Source: a virus | Direction: 5' to 3' (one strand) | DNA: 30,494 nt | IMG/VR virus record: IMGVR_UViG_3300032223_000748 | Span: 1-30,494 of that record | Shown here: in pieces, positions 1-7,725 of the stretch | Layout of the letters: each line of letters opens with the position of its first letter | Position numbering within the stretch: the first letter of the stretch is position 1 | The notes under the pieces: model-generated | What the model was told of the DNA's origin: nothing | Databases searched by the model: none | What the model saw: only the letters and a program-made list of their open reading frames with translations | Program-made: the position numbers and the translations under genes

Positions 1-64
1 ACAACGTTTTGTTGCGTCCTTCGCTATTTTGTACAATCTTTATTTCAGTAATACAACGTAACAT
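1..64 (-). CDS. Start of a gene cut by the left window edge (probably baseplate hub)
   Basis: An ATG at 64 shares its A with the TAA stop of the preceding gene, the same tight junction seen between most genes here. The frame stays open for 21 codons to the window edge (MLRCITEIKIVQNSEG...). Nothing can be recognised from so short a piece. In Mu-like baseplate operons the gene after the tape-measure-associated proteins and before the spike is the hub (gpD/gp44-like), and the spike gene begins at the right edge of this window. I therefore infer a hub gene interrupted by the window ends; this rests on gene order only. Confidence 0.5.
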   Translation of the reverse strand, partial: MLRCITEIKIVQNSEGRNKTL

Positions 65-702
65 TATTGTATTTTTAATTCAACGGGGGCATCCGAAATG
101 CACGACATTGAAAACGTTTGATATGAATAACCGCCCGCAATTTGTGGCAAATCAAAACTTTCAACAACCAAATTTTTTATCCCTAAATTTTGTAAATACG
201 CACTAACAACCGATTTTGAAATAGGTGCGCGCCTCCATTCATTCAGCAAATTAACCTCATACGCTGGGTAATGACCATTCCAACCCGTCACAATACCTTG
301 TACGGTCACTTTTGCGTCGTCTTGCCCGATGTATTCTTTAACGGTGCCGTCGCGACCTTGTATTTCGGTTTTCACAATCCGTGTGGCAAAATTAACGGTC
401 AACAACACCGTCGCCAATTTGATTTCGGGAAACGTCACAACCTCACCCGTTATGTTGTTTGTGTATTGCCCGCCCATCAACGTTAAATCGGCAAAAACGG
501 GCGTACCTAACAATGTACCCAAATAATCAGTCGAACGCGTATTTATTGGCGCGTCGGGTGATTGGTAACCCTCCAACAATTTATTTGGCTGGTATTCGTT
601 TTTACGGGTGTCGGGAACCGTTACATGTTTCAAATTGTACGCACGAATTAACCCCGCCGTTGTAGCAACAATTGTATTTTGTATTTTATATTCTTCACTC
701 AT
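64..702 (-). CDS. Tail/baseplate protein, DUF6046-like
   Basis: A 212-residue protein starting inside the last codons of the tape measure gene (ATGA-type overlap). It has no signal peptide or membrane segment and reads as a mixed alpha/beta soluble protein. The N-terminal part (TAGLIRAYNLKHVTVPDTR) and the C-terminal part (LVVESFDLPQIAGGYSYQTF) resemble the DUF6046 proteins that follow tape measure genes in Bacteroidota phages; this is recognition by eye. From position it probably joins the tape measure to the baseplate hub, like the Mu gp43/gp44 region. An alternative is a tail-tip protein unrelated to DUF6046. Confidence 0.6.
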   Translation of the reverse strand: MSEEYKIQNTIVATTAGLIRAYNLKHVTVPDTRKNEYQPNKLLEGYQSPDAPINTRSTDYLGTLLGTPVFADLTLMGGQYTNNITGEVVTFPEIKLATVLLTVNFATRIVKTEIQGRDGTVKEYIGQDDAKVTVQGIVTGWNGHYPAYEVNLLNEWRRAPISKSVVSAYLQNLGIKNLVVESFDLPQIAGGYSYQTFSMSCISDAPVELKIQ

Positions 703-2318
703 ATACCCGCAACAATTTGTGAATCATTAATTGCCCCCAATAACGTTTGGGCGACTTTTTCTTTTATTTGGCTTGCACCTTCTCCAACGGTTGTTGTACT
801 GACTTTAAATTGCTCAATCAACTTTCCAATTTGAATGTTGATGGTCGTTGACTTACTCCCTGACACTTTTGATGCCTCACCGCCTCCCGTTTTTGGCTTT
901 GTCATTTCGGGCATTGCCGTCATGGCTGGCATTTTTTCCGCACCTTGGGTGATTAAATCTTTGCCCGTCATTTCCTTGTCCTCGGTACTTTTTACCTCAA
1001 CTTTATTTTCGGCGGTAACTTTTACGTCCTTAATGCCCAATAACTTTTTAACTTTTTGATACGCCTTTTCAATTGCGTCCAATATTGGTTTTAATGATGT
1101 TTCATAAATACTTTTAATCATGCCCCCTATCAATTTAATAAAACTCCATACCAATTCAAAGGCCTTTTTGATAACCCAAATAACGCCGATTTTTTCTAAC
1201 AAAACATATATAGTATGTAAAACATCAATGACGCTTGCAACAAATTTTGATACAGCACTAAACAACCACGAAAACCCATCTATGATCCAACCCAATGCGG
1301 TTTGTAACCCGCCTAAAATACCTTCGCCCTCGCTTGAAAATTGCGCCAACGTGTCCCAAACCAACATGATGCCGTTGTAAATGGATGCAAACAAATTTTT
1401 AATGGGAGTAAATAAAGGTTCAAAAAAATTGTACACCGCATTTGCAAACATTTTTATATTATTGGCAATTGCACCAAAATCTACGTTTTTACTAATAAAC
1501 GTCCATAATTCACTTAATTTGTCAATTGCTTGCATACCAACACTTGCAATCCATTCTAATGCTGGCGACAAAGATTCCTCAATCTTATCGGCTAACTCGC
1601 CCAAACTATCTTTCATTTCCTCAATGGTCTTTGTGCGCCTAAAACCCGCGTCGGCTTCGGCTGCGGCTTTCGCTGACCCTCCAAATTCACCCTCCAATTC
1701 CTTTAATATCAACTTTTGACGTTCAACCGTGTCGGTGACGGTTTCAAATTTCTTTTTCAATTCGTCCACATTCACACCCGCACGACCTAACGCCGTAATG
1801 CCTCTTTCGGGGTCTTGCAATGCTTTACCCAATTGCAAAATTGACGCTTGCGGGTCGCCTTTCATACGCGTTGCCATATCCAATGCGGCTTGCGTTGTCC
1901 TATCAAAAATGTCCTTGGAAACCGCGGGGAACGTTAACAAAACACCTTGTACGCCCTCAACTTGGCCACGGGTAAACTTCATTTCATGGGCAAATTTCTT
2001 TGCACTTTCAACCATGCCGTCGAAAGTTACACCAGCTTGACTTTGGGTACTTTTCAAACCCGCTTGCAATTGTGAATTGGCAAACTCAATTTGTTCGTAT
2101 GCTTCGCGTGATTCACCGATAAATTCGGTCACCTTATCAACAACATACGCGCCCGCAATAATACCGCCAATTTTTTTGATGGCTTCGTTAACATGGTTCG
2201 ATGCTTCGGCCACATGGTGCATCGACTTCTCTAATTTGGTCGCCTCGGCGTCGGCTTCTTTTAATTTACCCGTCAATAAATCTTTGAGGGTTAATATAAA
2301 TTCAACGGTGTTGCTCAT
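699..2318 (-). CDS. Tail tape measure protein
   Basis: A 539-residue protein that sets tail length and is threaded inside the tube. Residues about 15-60 are a charged heptad-rich coiled coil (LKEADAEATKLEKSMHHVAEASN). An alpha-helical Ala/Lys-rich region follows, then a middle third with many hydrophobic, Trp-rich segments (around 250-400) typical of tape measures that insert into the host membrane at infection, and a Thr/Ser/Lys-rich tail. At about 1.5 angstrom per residue it would give a tail near 80 nm. Its ATG overlaps the stop of the frameshifted chaperone fusion by one base, which is the standard position for a tape measure. Confidence 0.9.
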   Translation of the reverse strand: MSNTVEFILTLKDLLTGKLKEADAEATKLEKSMHHVAEASNHVNEAIKKIGGIIAGAYVVDKVTEFIGESREAYEQIEFANSQLQAGLKSTQSQAGVTFDGMVESAKKFAHEMKFTRGQVEGVQGVLLTFPAVSKDIFDRTTQAALDMATRMKGDPQASILQLGKALQDPERGITALGRAGVNVDELKKKFETVTDTVERQKLILKELEGEFGGSAKAAAEADAGFRRTKTIEEMKDSLGELADKIEESLSPALEWIASVGMQAIDKLSELWTFISKNVDFGAIANNIKMFANAVYNFFEPLFTPIKNLFASIYNGIMLVWDTLAQFSSEGEGILGGLQTALGWIIDGFSWLFSAVSKFVASVIDVLHTIYVLLEKIGVIWVIKKAFELVWSFIKLIGGMIKSIYETSLKPILDAIEKAYQKVKKLLGIKDVKVTAENKVEVKSTEDKEMTGKDLITQGAEKMPAMTAMPEMTKPKTGGGEASKVSGSKSTTINIQIGKLIEQFKVSTTTVGEGASQIKEKVAQTLLGAINDSQIVAGI

Positions 2319-2823
2319 TAGTTTTCCATTTTACCCAACCTTTGCAATACGAATTTTAAACGCCCCCACGTTTTCCACAATTGTTCGTCGGTTAACGTGT
2401 CGGGGTCAATAGTGAAATTGGAATAATAGGCAATAAACGCGCTTATTTGCGTTTCCTCGCTTGAATCAACCGTTATGGTGTATTCCTCTATTTTTTTTTA
2501 AATTGCTCTTGGCTTATCTTAATCAACTCCATGCAAGCCATCGAAGCACCCAAAAAATATTTGTCGTTTTCGGGCAATTCTACGTAAATACGTGGGTCGC
2601 TTGCGTCCTTAATCAAAATCGCCTCTAACAGCTCACCAGCGGCCACCGTTGCGCCCTTTTGTATGGCTGAATCCAATGCCCGTTGTTTTACGATTCTCAT
2701 TGGTTCTTTGATGTAGCCAACTACCTTTTCGTCGTTTTCAGCGACAAAAATTAACGGGTGAACCTTGCAATTTTCACGTTGCGAAAGTTCACCCGCTTTT
2801 TTTTGAATTTCCTCGTTTGTCAT
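2318..2823 (-). CDS. Tail assembly chaperone, long form made by -1 frameshift
   Basis: If ribosomes slip back one base on the A9 run at 2491-2499, translation continues past the TAG at 2488-2490 for 57 more codons to a TAA at 2318-2320, giving a 168-residue product. The extension begins IEEYTITVDSSEE and ends LQRLGKMEN. It is acidic, helical and open over its whole length, and it fills what would otherwise be a 169-base gap before the tape measure. The arrangement matches lambda gpG/gpGT: short and long chaperones sharing an N-terminus, directly upstream of the tape measure. The long form is expected to bind the tape measure and recruit tube subunits. Confidence 0.8.
2488..2823 (-). CDS. Tail assembly chaperone, short form (gpG-like)
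   Basis: A 111-residue acidic, helical protein between the tail tube and tape measure genes. It ends in EQFKKK followed by TAG, with the three lysines encoded by nine consecutive A. By position and by the slippery end it is the analogue of lambda gpG, a cytoplasmic chaperone that coats the tape measure and is not kept in the virion. The leader before its ATG is A/T-rich (tcgtaaaacaaaattt), as for other starts here. Sequence similarity alone would not identify it; context does. Confidence 0.75.
   Translation of the reverse strand: MTNEEIQKKAGELSQRENCKVHPLIFVAENDEKVVGYIKEPMRIVKQRALDSAIQKGATVAAGELLEAILIKDASDPRIYVELPENDKYFLGASMACMELIKISQEQFKKK
2491..2502 (-). other. Slippery site for programmed -1 frameshift
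   Basis: On the minus strand the sequence is CAATTTAAAAAAAAATAG: TTT followed by nine A, ending directly at the 0-frame stop. Both T-TTA-AAA and A-AAA-AAA allow tandem slippage by one base. The stop codon right after the slip point should stall the ribosome and favour slippage. I did not model a downstream structure. Confidence 0.75.
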
Positions 2824-2852
2824 AAATTTTGTTTTACGACAAATTTACAAAA

Positions 2853-3269
2853 TTATCTAACAATCGCACCAATTACAATTGGAACGGTTACCATCAATTT
2901 TGAATCGCCTTGGTTGGCTGTAAAATTGTCTTCCATAAACTCACATGATTGCAATTTGTCGGTTGTCACCAACACCCCGCGACCTGAGTAATTTACTTGG
3001 ATGTCAAACGGGGCAATCAATAGTGGATCGCGATTTGGTGCGCTGGCAATAATGCGTTTCCATTCGTCCAAATACAATTCAATTGAACCCTCGTATTCAA
3101 AATTTGAATAACCACGCGACACGGGTTGTGACCCATAACCGTAATTGTTTTCCTTTTTTTGTTTTCTTTTATACTCAATTTTGGTGATGCCTACCACGGG
3201 AACACCGAACAACGTCAATGTGATGTTCGCCCATGAATAGTTTATACCATTAATTAAAGGTGTTGACAT
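2853..3269 (-). CDS. Tail tube protein
   Basis: A 138-residue, beta-rich protein lying directly after the sheath gene, the fixed order of contractile tails. It contains the pattern of tube proteins: a short N-terminal strand region (NGINYSWANITLTLFG), a basic loop (KIEYKRKQKKENNYG), strand pairs (FEYEGSIELYLDEWKRI) and a terminal hydrophobic strand (KLMVTVPIVIGAIV). It would polymerise into the inner tube through which DNA passes. Length fits the family. The identification leans on synteny and fold-like features rather than a catalytic motif. Confidence 0.8.
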   Translation of the reverse strand: MSTPLINGINYSWANITLTLFGVPVVGITKIEYKRKQKKENNYGYGSQPVSRGYSNFEYEGSIELYLDEWKRIIASAPNRDPLLIAPFDIQVNYSGRGVLVTTDKLQSCEFMEDNFTANQGDSKLMVTVPIVIGAIVR

Positions 3270-3275
3270 GTTTTA

Positions 3276-4796
3276 TTAAATTGAAAGGGTGAAACCAATG
3301 TTAACGGTGATTTGACGTGCAACGCCCACGGGAACTAATTTAACCGCAATAGTCAAATTGTTGGTTGATAACACATTTTGCGTTGGGTCAATTACAACAT
3401 CAAATGCCGACAATTCGTTGTCGCGTACCATTTGTTGTAAATTTATCCCCGCTTGGCTTTCGAAATACGAAACCGTTGTGTCTTTCAATGTTCCGTCCGC
3501 ATTTAACGTCAATGGGCTGTTTAAATTAGGCAACATCGATGAATAAATACCGCGTACCGCTTTATCAATGGTGCGGTTGTTTTCAATGTATGCGTAATCA
3601 CTTGAAACCGAAATTGCGCAATGTGAATCGTTGAAATAAGACCCCGCAATACCAACGTAATTAATCAGGAAAATGTATCGGTAATTGTCCAACGTATTTA
3701 AAATGCTTTGTGAGGTCGATTTTACCGATGTTCCATTGGCAAAATTAATTGTGTCACACTCACTACCATTTGAAATGTTGAATTTTGATACCCATGCAAT
3801 GTCTTCACTCACCTTTGCAAGGGCAACCGCCCCCAATGTCGCACCCAAACACGTAATCGATTTGGCCTGTGTAACATATAGGTAATTTCCTTGTCCCGCG
3901 CCGTCTTGACCAATTACAACACTAACATTCGGGTTGTTATACGATGCCAAATTTGCTAACGTGGTTAAATCGCTGACCGCTTTAATGTTACCAGCAAATA
4001 CCACACTCAACGGCTTGTGTAACCCCGCTAATGTATTGCATACGCTTTGAATGGTTGTTGTGTCGCCCGCTGAATAGGTTGAATCTTTAAAGATACCCAA
4101 TTGACGTATTTTGCCATCCGCAACATTTTGCATGTCTTGAATTTCGGTGTAGTTCGTCGAACTTGACCAAATACCGATATACAATGCGCCTTTTGGTTGG
4201 ATGCGGAAAAACTCGGAAATATGGTAATGCCACACCGCTTGTTTTGAAACGGTACCGCTTGAAAATTGCCCAATTGTACCCGCCAATGTTGCGCCCGAAC
4301 TATACGTTGCCGAAATTGGTGTTGTTGCGGTGTTTAACCAAACCCCAAAACGTTTTGGTGCGCTAATTGTCACGGTTGATGTACCAACGGTTGCGCTAAA
4401 TCCGTGCGAATATGTACCCGCATTGATAACCGCACCAATTGCCGTTGCAACCAACGCCGTTGAACTATCGCCCGAAACTTTTGTGTATGTACCCAAATCG
4501 TATGTTGTAGCCGTTCCCACCTCGTCAATTGCCGTAACTTTCAATTGTACGGTGTCGCCGTCGGCACCTTTATTTGTTACTAAATACGTACCCGTTGCGG
4601 CCGTACCGTCGGAATAATCGTTTAAGATACCCGCGTTTTCGGCTTCCTGAACACTTCCGACCAATTGTACTTTGCTTGCTGGCCATCCCGATGGTGCTGT
4701 TCCGTAAAACAACAACCCCGAAATGTAATCTTCGCCCTCCAATGGACGACCCAACCCGCCTTGTCCTTTGACAAATATGATGTCGTTTAATGCCAT
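3276..4796 (-). CDS. Tail sheath protein (DUF2586-like)
   Basis: A 506-residue protein forming the contractile sheath around the tube. The N-terminus (MALNDIIFVKGQGGLGRPLEGEDYISGLLFY) resembles the DUF2586 sheath family of Bacteroidota Mu-like phages. Residues about 65-190 are an inserted Thr/Ser/Gly-rich beta domain, probably surface exposed. The C-terminal half has the conserved sheath core (LDNYRYIFLINYVGIAGSYFNDSHCA, then NRTIDKAVRGIYSSMLPNLN) and ends in a hydrophobic strand. The gene is followed six bases later by the tube gene. The family name is by eye; sheath function is well supported by size and neighbours. Confidence 0.85.
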   Translation of the reverse strand: MALNDIIFVKGQGGLGRPLEGEDYISGLLFYGTAPSGWPASKVQLVGSVQEAENAGILNDYSDGTAATGTYLVTNKGADGDTVQLKVTAIDEVGTATTYDLGTYTKVSGDSSTALVATAIGAVINAGTYSHGFSATVGTSTVTISAPKRFGVWLNTATTPISATYSSGATLAGTIGQFSSGTVSKQAVWHYHISEFFRIQPKGALYIGIWSSSTNYTEIQDMQNVADGKIRQLGIFKDSTYSAGDTTTIQSVCNTLAGLHKPLSVVFAGNIKAVSDLTTLANLASYNNPNVSVVIGQDGAGQGNYLYVTQAKSITCLGATLGAVALAKVSEDIAWVSKFNISNGSECDTINFANGTSVKSTSQSILNTLDNYRYIFLINYVGIAGSYFNDSHCAISVSSDYAYIENNRTIDKAVRGIYSSMLPNLNSPLTLNADGTLKDTTVSYFESQAGINLQQMVRDNELSAFDVVIDPTQNVLSTNNLTIAVKLVPVGVARQITVNIGFTLSI

Positions 4797-4797
4797 T

Positions 4798-5001
4798 TTA
4801 TTTCTTTTTGCGTTGTTTTACAACTTTGTTTTCTAATGTTGTTTCCTCGGTTTGCTCAATGGTTTCATCAATTTCGGGTTCGTCAAGTAACAAACACACG
4901 CCGTTTTTTACTTCATGTATATGTACCTCGCCATTAAGTACCCAAACTTTTTTGATATGAGGGAGGTTTTTATATTCCTCCCTTATTTTTTTTTGTGACA
5001 T
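4798..5001 (-). CDS. Small acidic/basic protein of unknown function upstream of the sheath
   Basis: A 67-residue protein with a basic start, a central short beta stretch (VWVLNGEVHIHEVKNGVCLLL), an acidic Glu/Thr-rich segment and a Lys/Arg-rich end (KVVKQRKKK). The second to fifth codons contain an A9 run. It sits between the secreted-looking protein and the sheath, with one base before the sheath start codon region. I do not recognise a family. By position it may be a minor head or neck protein. Confidence 0.6.
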   Translation of the reverse strand: MSQKKIREEYKNLPHIKKVWVLNGEVHIHEVKNGVCLLLDEPEIDETIEQTEETTLENKVVKQRKKK

Positions 5002-5007
5002 AACCTA

Positions 5008-5439
5008 TTATTGTACCGTTCTACATGTTTCAACCCACTTTGCGCCGTCAAATATAAATTGAATGACCGCACGTAACCCCGTTGATGTTGTTGCCGTACC
5101 CGTTGAAATAAAATTAGTACCCGCGAATTTAACTTTTTTACCGCTTGTGCTTGAACTTGCAACGATAACCAATTGATCCCCCGCGTATGAACGTGTTACA
5201 ATTGGCGATTTGAAATAAACGCTATCGGTTAAGGCAACCTGAACAATTGTTTTCCATGCGTTCGGGTTCAACGTGGTACTATCCGCACCGCTTGCATCGG
5301 TAACGGTTTTGTATGCGTATGTCAATACACGTCCCGTGTTGTCCATACCCGCCGACGTTCCAAAACGTGGCGATGTGCTTTGTGCATTAACTCCAAATGC
5401 ACATGCAATGATTGATAAAACAAAGATAAATTTTTTCAT
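5008..5439 (-). CDS. Protein with N-terminal signal peptide between capsid and sheath genes
   Basis: A 143-residue protein opening with a textbook export signal: MKK, a hydrophobic stretch (FIFVLSIIACAFG) and VNA before Gln20. Cleavage after Ala19 would leave an N-terminal Gln, as in the Bacteroidota Q-rule. IIAC at 10-13 could alternatively be read as a weak lipobox. The rest is Ser/Thr-rich beta (TSPRFGTSAGMDNTG..., then AVIQFIFDGAKWVETCRT) with two conserved-looking aromatic ends, like a small decoration or fibre domain. It follows the capsid gene, separated by a terminator. Whether it is a virion component or is exported to the host envelope cannot be decided from sequence. Confidence 0.75.
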   Translation of the reverse strand: MKKFIFVLSIIACAFGVNAQSTSPRFGTSAGMDNTGRVLTYAYKTVTDASGADSTTLNPNAWKTIVQVALTDSVYFKSPIVTRSYAGDQLVIVASSSTSGKKVKFAGTNFISTGTATTSTGLRAVIQFIFDGAKWVETCRTVQ

Positions 5440-5450
5440 TGTAGTATTTT

Positions 5451-5475
5451 TTTTAAAAACGCCCCGAAGGGCGTT
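5451..5475 (-). terminator. Intrinsic terminator after the capsid gene
   Basis: On the minus strand a 7-base-pair stem (AACGCCC / GGGCGTT) closes a TTCG tetraloop and runs straight into TTTTT. It lies 14 bases after the capsid stop and 19 bases before the next start. It probably lets capsid mRNA end here while a fraction reads into the tail genes. Confidence 0.8.
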
Positions 5476-5488
5476 CGTGTGATTAAAA

Positions 5489-6535
5489 TTAAGCGGTTAA
5501 TGTTGTGTATATAACAAGCTGGTCTGTGAATCCAATTTGGGTGTCCATTTTGAAAAGACCTTTAACAAAGAACAACTCCGAATTGTTTTGCAAACGCATC
5601 AATTGCAATTGATTGTCTTCCGTGCTGTTAATACCCAACCACAAATTTGAATCAATATCGGGTTTTGAAATACACAATACGATTGTGTTGTCAGGCATAC
5701 CCGCCAATGGCTTAATTTCGTACCCTTTAAAACGGTTGATACCCTTTTCGGTGTAATCGTTGTTCTTGTACGTTGCCGTTGTTGTTAACCATGCTTCGTA
5801 AACTTGTTGTGTCGCGTATGAAACGTGAAATTTCAAACCACCCTCACCATATTTGAACAACAATGCTTTTGTATTTGCGTTGGTAGCGAGAGCCGCATAA
5901 CAACGTTGGAACGCATCGCCCACGTTTTCCTCACCTGAACCAGCCGTACCCGCAACCAATGTTTTTGGGTTGCTAATCGAAATGGTTGGGTATGTTGATG
6001 CACTTACGCCATCCAATGCCTTTTTGATAAGACCATCAAAGTAAAAATATGCGCTTGCGCTTGCCGAATCACCCTTTGTGGTTGGATCAACCGCCGCACC
6101 GTCCGCATCGTAATCAAGGCGTGAACGCCAAATTGCGTTTTCAAAAAATTCATTCAAACGCTTCATGGTTTGCATCATCATGAAATTTTCAGCCGTAACG
6201 GGCAACTCACGACCCAACAATTTTGGTTGCAATTGCTCGGCGTAGAAATGTTGTTCGTAATCGCGTGGGTTGAACTCATAATACAACATGAGGTCTTGCG
6301 GTGTTAACACACGACCGTCAACGTCCACACTACCCTGTGATTGTGGTGTTGCGGTTCTTTTTTGCATGAAATTAGATACCTCAATACGTGGAATGGTCTT
6401 TTTCTTACGGATGCCATCCTCTACGTAGATACAACCTTTTTCGATTGTGTCAGCACCTACAACGGCGCGTGTAATCATGTACGAAGCCGCTGGGCCACTC
6501 CACGACGTGTCTATAATGTTTAATGCGTCAGACAT
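5489..6535 (-). CDS. Major capsid protein
   Basis: A 348-residue protein directly after the protease/scaffold gene and before a terminator, the expected place and size for an HK97-fold capsid protein. It contains an N-terminal arm (to about 60), a helix-rich region with FENAIWRSRLDYDADG (about 130-145), and a C-terminal part rich in strands (NRFKGYEIKPLAGMPDNTIVLCI, then SELFFVKGLFKMDTQIGFTDQLVIY). The leader before the ATG (cctaaaaatcaataaaaa) is A-rich, fitting strong translation in Bacteroidota. No N-terminal delta domain is obvious, consistent with a separate scaffold. Confidence 0.9.
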   Translation of the reverse strand: MSDALNIIDTSWSGPAASYMITRAVVGADTIEKGCIYVEDGIRKKKTIPRIEVSNFMQKRTATPQSQGSVDVDGRVLTPQDLMLYYEFNPRDYEQHFYAEQLQPKLLGRELPVTAENFMMMQTMKRLNEFFENAIWRSRLDYDADGAAVDPTTKGDSASASAYFYFDGLIKKALDGVSASTYPTISISNPKTLVAGTAGSGEENVGDAFQRCYAALATNANTKALLFKYGEGGLKFHVSYATQQVYEAWLTTTATYKNNDYTEKGINRFKGYEIKPLAGMPDNTIVLCISKPDIDSNLWLGINSTEDNQLQLMRLQNNSELFFVKGLFKMDTQIGFTDQLVIYTTLTA

Positions 6536-6557
6536 TTTTTATTGATTTTTAGGGTTA

Positions 6558-7064
6558 TTAATTGATGTTTAATTTGTTTCTCACCTCTTGCATTGCACGT
6601 GCGGCTACCATTTGCAATTCGGCATCATTCGCGGTTTGGCTAACGGTTACGCTTACGGCTTTACCATTGGTTGGCAATGATTCCAACAATGTTTTTGTTT
6701 CAGCCATATTTTTGATTGCCATTGCAACCCATGAATTTTTCGCCTCGGGTTTTACTTTTCCTTGTTTAACTGAATCGTCAACCATTTTCTCGGCTTCGGC
6801 TTTTTTTGCCTCGTCTTCGGCTTTGGCTTTGGCCTTTTCGGCGTCTTCCATTTTGGCTTTCAATTCATCCATTTCGGCTTTCAATTTGTCGCACGTTTGT
6901 TTTGCTTCGGCGTAATCGTCGGCCATTTTATTTAACTTGTCCTCCATTTCGGCTTTTTTGTCCTCCATTTCGGCTTTTTTGTTCATTATTGCGGTAATTT
7001 CCGCAACAATTGATTGCTCGTTTGCGTCGGTGTTAAGACCCAACATATTGGCAACTCTTGTCAT
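6558..7064 (-). CDS. Probable separate scaffold protein from an internal start in the protease gene
   Basis: Met205 of the protease gene (ATG at 7064) is preceded by an A-rich leader, cctaaaaataaaacaaac. This closely resembles the leader of the capsid gene (cctaaaaatcaataaaaa) and is unusual for the inside of a gene. Starting here would give a 168-residue protein containing only the coiled-coil scaffold part (MTRVANMLGLNTDANEQ...). Lambda makes its Nu3 scaffold in this way from inside gene C. The existence of the product is inferred. Confidence 0.5.
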   Translation of the reverse strand: MTRVANMLGLNTDANEQSIVAEITAIMNKKAEMEDKKAEMEDKLNKMADDYAEAKQTCDKLKAEMDELKAKMEDAEKAKAKAEDEAKKAEAEKMVDDSVKQGKVKPEAKNSWVAMAIKNMAETKTLLESLPTNGKAVSVTVSQTANDAELQMVAARAMQEVRNKLNIN

Positions 7065-7676
7065 GTTTGTTTTATTTTTAGGTTGAAAAATACTATTTGC
7101 CATTTGACGACCCGTCGTCCACATTGCTTTTGCGTTGCCATGTTTTACATTGGCTTCGTTGCTGTACTCTATTTCGTCACAAAAACCCGTTGTCAATGCT
7201 TCACTCGCCCCAATCCATGTTGTGCGATCCATCATTTTCAAAACAAAATCAACACTTTTACCCGTTCTTTCGCTAATCATTATCGCCAAACTTTCACGCA
7301 TTTTTTTTAATTCCACGCTATCGCCCCCGTATGGGTTGTGATACATCAACAATGAATAATCGGCCATGTATCGTTTGCGACCCGCTTGAAATATAACGGC
7401 CGCAATGCTGGCCGCAATACCGACGTTGTACGTATCAACTTTGGTTTTTGATTTCAAAATTGCGTTGAATATTTTGTACCCATCCATCACAATGCCACCC
7501 TCCGAATTTATCCAAACTTGGATGCGCTTTTTGTTCAACGTGTCCAATCTTAACAATTCCTCTTGAAACAACGCCCCATCAATGCCCATACCTTGCACCT
7601 CGTCAAAACCAATGTGTTTATTTATCAACATTATTGGCTCATCACTTTCAACATCAACGGTGTATATCCAATTCAT
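6558..7676 (-). CDS. Prohead protease (ClpP/S14-type) fused to scaffold domain
   Basis: A 372-residue protein. Residues 1-175 are a ClpP-like serine protease: strand and oxyanion region (VWINSEGGIVMDGYKIFNAI, 54-73), nucleophile Ser90 in GIAASIAA, His113 in LLMYHNPYGG, and an acidic residue near MDRTTWIGASEAL (Asp150) as likely third member. Residues about 230-302 are a long charged coiled coil with a tandem KKAEMED repeat, followed by a helical tail, the composition of a scaffold. The fusion resembles phage protease-scaffold genes such as lambda C/Nu3, and it lies just before the capsid gene. It would direct prohead assembly and then process it. Confidence 0.85.
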   Translation of the reverse strand: MNWIYTVDVESDEPIMLINKHIGFDEVQGMGIDGALFQEELLRLDTLNKKRIQVWINSEGGIVMDGYKIFNAILKSKTKVDTYNVGIAASIAAVIFQAGRKRYMADYSLLMYHNPYGGDSVELKKMRESLAIMISERTGKSVDFVLKMMDRTTWIGASEALTTGFCDEIEYSNEANVKHGNAKAMWTTGRQMANSIFQPKNKTNMTRVANMLGLNTDANEQSIVAEITAIMNKKAEMEDKKAEMEDKLNKMADDYAEAKQTCDKLKAEMDELKAKMEDAEKAKAKAEDEAKKAEAEKMVDDSVKQGKVKPEAKNSWVAMAIKNMAETKTLLESLPTNGKAVSVTVSQTANDAELQMVAARAMQEVRNKLNIN

Positions 7677-7725
7677 GAGGTAAAATTATTCGGTTTTTTT
7701 ATTGGTTTGGGGGTGTGGGGTACAA

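Noticed and set aside
2840-2847. TAAATTTG box on the minus strand just before the chaperone gene
   Set aside because: The -33 TTG lies 22 bases away, outside the usual spacing, and such boxes occur by chance in A/T-rich sequence.
5421-5428. TATCTTTG on the minus strand inside the start of the secreted-looking protein gene
   Set aside because: It lies within the coding sequence for the signal peptide and no TTTG is found at the correct distance.
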